NCBI RefSeq assembly: GCF_000717025.1 | Contig: NZ_JNXG01000002.1 | Location: 1,054,001-1,118,000 of the forward strand | DNA: 64,000 nucleotides | Direction of reading: 5' to 3' | From: Streptomyces atroolivaceus | GTDB taxonomy: Bacteria; Actinomycetota; Actinomycetes; Streptomycetales; Streptomycetaceae | Shown: positions 59,624 through 64,000 of the stretch, one piece after another | How the letters are laid out: the number at the start of each line of letters is the position of its first letter | How positions within the stretch are numbered: the first letter of the stretch is position 1 | Program-made: the position numbers and the translations under genes | Notes under the pieces: generated by a model | Seen by the model: the letters and a program-made list of their open reading frames with translations, nothing else | Told to the model about the DNA's origin: nothing | Databases searched by the model: none

Positions 59624-60586
59624 GTGAAGGTGGACGTCCCCACCCTGGTCGAACAGGCACGGGAGGGCAGGCCGCGTGCGGTGGCCCGGCTCATCTCCCT
59701 GGTGGAGGGTGCCTCGCCGCAGCTGCGCGAGGTGATGGCGGCCCTGGCACCGCTCGCGGGCCGCGCCTACGTCGTGGGCCTGACCGGATCGCCGGGTGTC
59801 GGCAAGTCCACCTCGACCTCGGCGCTGGTCTCCGCCTACCGGAAGGCCGGCAGACGGGTCGCGGTCCTGGCCGTCGACCCGTCGTCGCCGTTCTCCGGCG
59901 GCGCGCTCCTGGGGGACCGGGTCCGGATGTCCGAGCACGCCTCGGACCCGGGCGTCTACATCCGCTCGATGGCCACCCGCGGTCATCTGGGCGGCCTCGC
60001 GTGGTCGGCCCCGCAGGCGATCCGGGTGCTGGACGCGGCGGGCTGCGACGTGATCCTCGTGGAGACGGTGGGGGTCGGCCAGTCGGAGGTGGAGATCGCC
60101 TCCCAGGCCGACACCTCCGTCGTCCTCCTCGCCCCCGGCATGGGCGACGGCATCCAGGCGGCGAAGGCCGGAATCCTGGAGATCGGCGACGTCTACGTCG
60201 TCAACAAGGCCGACCGGGACGGCGCGGACGCCACCGCCCGCGAGCTCAACCACATGCTGGGCCTGGGGGAGTCCCGGGGGCCCGGCGACTGGCGGCCGCC
60301 GATCGTGAAGACGGTCGCCGCCCGGGGCGAGGGCATCGACGAGGTCGTCGAGGCCCTCGAGAAGCACCGGGCGTGGATGGAGGAGCACGGCGTCCTGGCC
60401 GAGCGGCGCACCGCGCGTGCGGCCCGTGAGGTGGAGACGATCGCCGTCACCGCGCTCCGTGAACGGATCGCCGATCTGCACGGCGACCGCCGGCTGGACG
60501 CCCTCGCACAACGGATCGTGGCCGGCGGCCTCGACCCGTACGCGGCGGCGGACGAGCTGGTCGCGGGACTCACCGGCGTCAACTGA
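59624..60586 (+). CDS. meaB: Methylmalonyl-CoA mutase-associated GTPase MeaB
   Basis: 320-residue G3E-type GTPase that protects the adenosylcobalamin mutase and gates cofactor loading. Walker A GSPGVGKSTST, VDPSSPFSGGALLGDRVRM, switch residues in ETVGVGQSE and VNKADRDGAD are all present; the C-terminal helices mediate dimerisation. GTG 59624 with GAGGAGG upstream. Confidence 0.96.
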   Translation: MKVDVPTLVEQAREGRPRAVARLISLVEGASPQLREVMAALAPLAGRAYVVGLTGSPGVGKSTSTSALVSAYRKAGRRVAVLAVDPSSPFSGGALLGDRVRMSEHASDPGVYIRSMATRGHLGGLAWSAPQAIRVLDAAGCDVILVETVGVGQSEVEIASQADTSVVLLAPGMGDGIQAAKAGILEIGDVYVVNKADRDGADATARELNHMLGLGESRGPGDWRPPIVKTVAARGEGIDEVVEALEKHRAWMEEHGVLAERRTARAAREVETIAVTALRERIADLHGDRRLDALAQRIVAGGLDPYAAADELVAGLTGVN

Positions 60587-60622
60587 CGTTTCCCGGGCGG
60601 CGTGCGGGCCGCCCGGGAAACG
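60587..60622 (+). terminator. Terminator after meaB
   Basis: A 15-bp perfect stem (60587-60601 with 60608-60622), loop GTGCGG, starting directly at the stop codon. Confidence 0.88.
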
Positions 60623-60772
60623 CCGCCGGACCGCGGAGCGTCCGCGTCGCGAGAACGCCGGGGCCCGCCCCCGTGTGCGGGGTCCGGCTTCCCTCCCGCC
60701 CGTCGGCGGGGCGGTTCCTGCCCGGCACGCCTCCTCGGGCGGTACCGGACGGACCGCGCCCTGGTGCGGGGA

Positions 60773-61468
60773 TCAGTCGTCGTCGTTGCTGTCGTCCCTG
60801 TCATCCGCGTCGTCGTCGTTGTCGTCGTCGTCCTGGTCCACGGTGACCTTGCCGCTCTTCGCGTCGACGTGCAGCTCGTGGGTCTTGCCGCCCTTGCCCT
60901 TGACATCGACGTCCCAGCGCAGCGCACCGCGCTTGCCGTTGTCGTCGTCATCGTCGTCGTCCAGGTCCACCGACGTCACCGTGCCGGGCTGCGTGGCGAG
61001 CGCCGCCTTCACCGCCGCGTCCAGGGACACGGCCGCGGAGCGGGGCGCGTGCCGGTCACGGTCGTCGTTGTCGTCGTCCTCGCGGTCGGACAGGACCTTG
61101 CCGTTCCGCGCGTCCACGTCCACGTCGTGCCAGACCTTGTCGCTGCCGTAGACGTCGAGCTCCCAGACGGTACGGGCGCTGTCGTCGTCGTCATCGTCCA
61201 GCTCGGCCCCGGTGACCGTACCGGGGACGGCCTTCACCGCGGCGGCGACCGCCTCGTCGAGGCCGGCACGCCCGGTCGTCCCCGTCCCCGCCTTCCCGGC
61301 CGTGCCGGTGTTCCCGGCGGTCGCGGCACTCCCGTCGGCGCGGTCGGCGGCGGCCGTCCGGTCGTCCTGCCTGTCGTTGCCGGAGTCCGCGAAGGCGGCG
61401 GTCGTGGCGAGCCCGCCGCCGACGAGCACGGCCGCGGTGACGGTGGCGATGGCGATGTTGCGCTTCAT
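60773..61468 (-). CDS. Secreted Asp-rich PepSY-domain protein
   Basis: 231 residues. Signal peptide MKRNIAIATVTAAVLVGGGL with cleavage near AFA-D. Two PepSY-like repeats (AAVKAVPGTVTGAELDDDD and AALATQPGTVTSVDLDDDD), each followed by a strand pair ending in a KVLSD or KVTVD motif. Runs of Asp in the loops and a C-terminus of almost pure Asp/Asn suggest divalent-cation binding. It faces the two-component genes across a 117-bp region containing the CTGAA-repeat operator, so it is probably their target. Confidence 0.88.
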   Translation of the reverse strand: MKRNIAIATVTAAVLVGGGLATTAAFADSGNDRQDDRTAAADRADGSAATAGNTGTAGKAGTGTTGRAGLDEAVAAAVKAVPGTVTGAELDDDDDDSARTVWELDVYGSDKVWHDVDVDARNGKVLSDREDDDNDDRDRHAPRSAAVSLDAAVKAALATQPGTVTSVDLDDDDDDDNGKRGALRWDVDVKGKGGKTHELHVDAKSGKVTVDQDDDDNDDDADDRDDSNDDD

Positions 61469-61525
61469 GGTGTTCCTCCCTGAGGGGATGTGCGGTGCGA
61501 CGGGAACCACACTGGCCCGGCGATG

Positions 61526-61564
61526 CTGAACGCAGGCTGAAGCCACCTGAAGACGTCTTCAGGT
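61526..61564. promoter_or_regulatory. CTGAA repeat operator and 20-bp palindrome
   Basis: CTGAA recurs at 61526-61530, 61537-61541 and 61547-61551, about one DNA turn apart. The last copy is half of a perfect 20-bp palindrome, ACCTGAAGAC-GTCTTCAGGT (61545-61564). Phased direct repeats are the usual binding pattern for OmpR-family regulators. The site lies 22 bp before the regulator start and also faces the PepSY gene. Confidence 0.75.
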
Positions 61565-61585
61565 TCGGTTTGGGAAGCTGTCCAC

Positions 61586-62245
61586 ATGCGCCTGTTGATC
61601 GTGGAGGACGAGAAGCGTCTCGCGACGTCCCTCGCGGGGGGACTCACCGCCGAGGGCTTCGCCGTCGACGTCGTGCACGACGGCCTGGAGGGCCTGCACC
61701 TGGCCGGCCAGGGCGTCCACGACCTCGTGATCCTCGACATCATGCTGCCCGGGATGAACGGCTACCGGGTCTGTGCCGCCCTGCGCGCCGCGGGGCACGA
61801 GATGCCGATCCTGATGCTGACCGCGAAGGACGGGGAGTACGACGAGGCGGAGGGCCTCGACACGGGCGCCGACGACTACCTCACCAAGCCGTTCTCGTAC
61901 GTCGTGCTCGTGGCCCGGGTCAGGGCGCTGCTGCGCCGCCGCGGCGGCTCCGCCTCGCCCGTGCTGACCGCCGGCACGCTGCGGATGGACACCGCCGCCC
62001 GCCGGGTCCACCGGGGTGACGACGAAGTCACCCTGACGGCGAAGGAGTTCGCCGTCCTGGAACAGCTCGTGCGGCGGGCGGGCGAGGTGGTCAGCAAGGC
62101 GGACATCCTGGAGCACGTCTGGGACTTCGCCTACGACGGCGACCCGAACATCGTCGAGGTCTACATCAGCACCCTGCGCCGCAAACTCGGCGCCGCGTCG
62201 ATCCGTACGGTCCGGGGCGCGGGCTACCGGCTGGAGGCGCTGTGA
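61586..62245 (+). CDS. OmpR-family response regulator
   Basis: 219 residues. Receiver: IVEDEKRLATSL, phospho-Asp in LVILDIMLPGMNG, Thr in LMLTAKD, Lys in YLTKPFSY. Winged-helix output: VTLTAKEFAVLEQLVRRAGEVV and VEVYISTLRRKLG. ATG 61586 is the first in-frame start after the operator. Overlaps the kinase gene by 4 nt. Confidence 0.96.
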   Translation: MRLLIVEDEKRLATSLAGGLTAEGFAVDVVHDGLEGLHLAGQGVHDLVILDIMLPGMNGYRVCAALRAAGHEMPILMLTAKDGEYDEAEGLDTGADDYLTKPFSYVVLVARVRALLRRRGGSASPVLTAGTLRMDTAARRVHRGDDEVTLTAKEFAVLEQLVRRAGEVVSKADILEHVWDFAYDGDPNIVEVYISTLRRKLGAASIRTVRGAGYRLEAL

Positions 62246-63699
62246 GGTCCGTACGGGCGAGGGCCGCCCTGGGCGCCACCCTGGTCGTCGCCGTCGCCCT
62301 GACGGTCGCGGGGCTGGCCGTCCTGACGGTGCTGCGCGGCAACCTGACCGACCGGGCGGGCCTGGAGGCCGAGGTGGCGGCGCGTGAGGTGGCCGGGGAG
62401 CTGGCCCTGGGCGTGGCGTACGGGGACCTGGAGCTCGGCGACGAGGACACCCACCCCGTCCAGGTGACCGACGAGGCGGGACGCGTCGTGGCCGTGTCGA
62501 AGGACCTGGAGGCCATCTCGGGGACGGGCACGGCGCAGGTCGTACCGGCTCCCCCGGCGCCGGCCCCGAGCCCGGACGACGACGATGACGACGACGACGG
62601 GAACGACCCGGCGCGCGGCGAGGTCTCCTCCGATCCGCCGGACTTCGCGAACGGCACGGCGACCGTCGGGGGAGAGGCGGCGGACTACCGCTTCGCCGCC
62701 GTCGAGGCGACCACGGACCAGGACGTCACCCTGACCGTCCACGCGGGCGCCCCGCTCGCCGCGGAGCAGGAGGCCGTGACCACCGTACGCAACTCCATGC
62801 TGACCGGGCTGCCTCTCATGCTGCTCGTCGTCGCCGGGGTGACCTGGCTGGTCACACGGCGGGCACTGCGCCCGGTCGAGGGCATCCGCCAGGAACTGGC
62901 CGCGATCACCGCGTCGGAGGACCTCGGCCGCCGTGTGCCCGAGCCGGACTCGCGGGACGAGATCGCGCGGCTCGCCCGCACGACCAACGAGACCCTGACC
63001 GTGCTGGAGGCCTCGGTCGACCGGCAGCGGCGTTTCGTCGCCGACGCCTCGCACGAGCTGCGCAGCCCGATCGCCTCGCTCCGCACCCAGCTGGAGGTGG
63101 GCGCGGCCCACCCGGAGCTCCTGGACGTGCCCGGCGCGGTCGCCGACACCGTACGGCTCCAGGTGCTGGCCGCCGACCTGCTGCTGCTCGCCCGGCTGGA
63201 CGCGGGGGAGCGGCCGGGGCGCACGCCGGTCGACCTGGGCGCCCTGGTCCGCGAGGAGGTGTCCCAGCGCGCGGCCGACCGGATCCCGCCGGAGGTGTCC
63301 GTGGCGGCTGCCGGGCAGCTCGAAGTCAGCGGCTCGCGAGGGCAGTTGGCCCGGGTGGTCGGCAATCTCCTGGACAACGCCGAGCGTCACGCGGAGCGCA
63401 TGGTCGCCGTCTCGGTGAGGGGGGACCGGGGTGACGTGCTCGTGGAGGTCACCGACGACGGGTCAGGCGTCCCCGAGGCCGAACGGGACCGGATCTTCGA
63501 GCGCTTCGTACGGCTCGACGACGCCCGCAGCCGCGACGACGGCGGGGCCGGGCTCGGCCTGGCCATCGCCCGAGACGTGGCATCCAGGCACGAAGGCACG
63601 CTCACGGTGGGTTCGGCGCCGGGCGGGGGCGCGCTCTTCACCCTGCGGCTGCCGGGCCGGACCGGGGCCGGGCAGGAGCCGGCGGCCGGCGAAGGCTGA
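62242..63699 (+). CDS. EnvZ/CseC-type sensor histidine kinase
   Basis: 485 residues. Membrane helices at about 8-32 and 190-212 enclose an extracellular domain of some 155 residues with an eight-Asp tract (about 113-120). HAMP linker (RRALRPVEGIRQEL), phospho-His in FVADASHELRSPIASLR, N-box NLLDNAERHAE, G-boxes DDGSGVPEAER and GGAGLGLAIA. The acidic tract is an obvious metal or cationic-peptide sensor candidate. Confidence 0.95.
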   Translation: MRSVRARAALGATLVVAVALTVAGLAVLTVLRGNLTDRAGLEAEVAAREVAGELALGVAYGDLELGDEDTHPVQVTDEAGRVVAVSKDLEAISGTGTAQVVPAPPAPAPSPDDDDDDDDGNDPARGEVSSDPPDFANGTATVGGEAADYRFAAVEATTDQDVTLTVHAGAPLAAEQEAVTTVRNSMLTGLPLMLLVVAGVTWLVTRRALRPVEGIRQELAAITASEDLGRRVPEPDSRDEIARLARTTNETLTVLEASVDRQRRFVADASHELRSPIASLRTQLEVGAAHPELLDVPGAVADTVRLQVLAADLLLLARLDAGERPGRTPVDLGALVREEVSQRAADRIPPEVSVAAAGQLEVSGSRGQLARVVGNLLDNAERHAERMVAVSVRGDRGDVLVEVTDDGSGVPEAERDRIFERFVRLDDARSRDDGGAGLGLAIARDVASRHEGTLTVGSAPGGGALFTLRLPGRTGAGQEPAAGEG

Positions 63700-63711
63700 G
63701 AGCGGTCAGCG

Positions 63712-64000
63712 CTACGGCTTGCCGCGCCGGCCGCGCAGATGCTCCGCGATCGGGGTCAGCGCCGCGTGCAGTCCGGCGAGCTCCTCCGGGGAGAGCAGGT
63801 CCATGAAGTGCCTGCGCACCGACTCGACGTGGTGCGGCGCGACCTTGCGCATCGTCTCGCCGCCCAGCTCCGTGAGGACCGCGAACAGCCCACGGCGGTC
63901 CGACTCGCAGTGCTCCCGCCGGACCAGTCCGGCGTTCTCCATGCGGGTGATCTGGTGCGAGAGCCTGCTCTTGGACTGCAGCGTGGCGGAGGCGAGATCG
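63712..64000 (-). CDS. MarR-family regulator (partial)
   Basis: C-terminal 96 residues of a winged-helix regulator running off the right edge. SRLSHQITRMENAGLVRREH is the recognition helix and start of the wing, CESDRRGLFAVLTELG the wing, and the last 40 residues the dimerisation helices. Convergent with the sensor kinase gene, 12 bp apart. Confidence 0.9.
   Translation of the reverse strand, partial: DLASATLQSKSRLSHQITRMENAGLVRREHCESDRRGLFAVLTELGGETMRKVAPHHVESVRRHFMDLLSPEELAGLHAALTPIAEHLRGRRGKP

Noticed and set aside
60780..61200. Simple-sequence repeat or CRISPR-like array in the GTC/GAC-rich tract
   Set aside because: The triplet runs encode Asp tracts of the PepSY protein; there are no spaced identical repeats.

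Overview
The window is high-GC actinobacterial chromosome, almost certainly Streptomyces. The support is the codon bias, frequent GTG/TTG starts, stem-only terminators, and gene content and order. Rho with an RGD/Q-G-rich insert, the Scy/FilP coiled-coil pair, NucS and the atpIBEFHAGDC cluster follow the order I recall from the S. coelicolor core (roughly SCO5350-SCO5400). Identifications are by reading the translations; no database was searched.

Layout. 1-907: end of a SUMF1-fold gene and a DUF488 gene. 983-5423: the accessory part. It holds a lysine-rich protein of unknown function, then about 430 nt of non-coding sequence with two tRNA-like cloverleaves encoded in circularly permuted order (3' half before 5' half), then a CCA-ended minihelix. 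An EcsC-like gene, two frameshifted pseudogenes and tRNA-Arg(CCG) with an intrinsic terminator follow. 5644-12303: response regulator, nrtL (ArgS-derived), lysA, hom, thrC and thrB, i.e. the aspartate-family pathway. 12692-18225: rho with a long leader, a secreted trypsin-fold protease and a LytR-CpsA-Psr protein. 18403-24995: rpmE with a SigR-type promoter, prfA, prmC, a Sua5/YrdC protein, a PTP-like protein lacking its nucleophilic Cys, a divergent serine hydroxymethyltransferase and a WecA/TagO-type transferase. 25258-33015: the complete F1Fo ATP synthase operon, preceded by Rex-like and Crp-like palindromes. 33158-41356: DUF2550 gene, 64-bp tandem repeats, a GH18 chitinase with the classic chi operator, a two-component pair, a cob(I)alamin adenosyltransferase, a drug-type ABC exporter and a TetR gene. 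41483-48665: 3-hydroxyacyl-CoA dehydrogenase, STAS protein, a membrane-anchored P-loop protein, nucS, an SCO5389-like gene, an LLM oxidoreductase and a zinc-ribbon protein. 48670-52630: two paralogous ABC ATPase/permease pairs. 52720-57625: filP and scy. 57830-60586: methylmalonyl-CoA epimerase, thiolase and meaB. 60773-64000: Asp-rich PepSY protein, OmpR/EnvZ-type pair with a repeat operator, and a partial MarR gene.

How it fits together. Most of the window is housekeeping: amino-acid synthesis, translation termination, energy, wall polymers and polar growth. The exception is the permuted tRNA-like array and the unknown gene directly upstream of it. Its folds meet many independent tRNA criteria: 7-bp acceptor stems, canonical T-loops, GG in the D-loop, U8 and a 15-48 pair. 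The anticodon end is opened into an outer stem and the acceptor end is closed into a hairpin. This resembles the tRNA-mimicking domain of bacterial Y RNAs, but no Ro60/TROVE gene is in the window. I regard it as the best candidate for an undescribed system.
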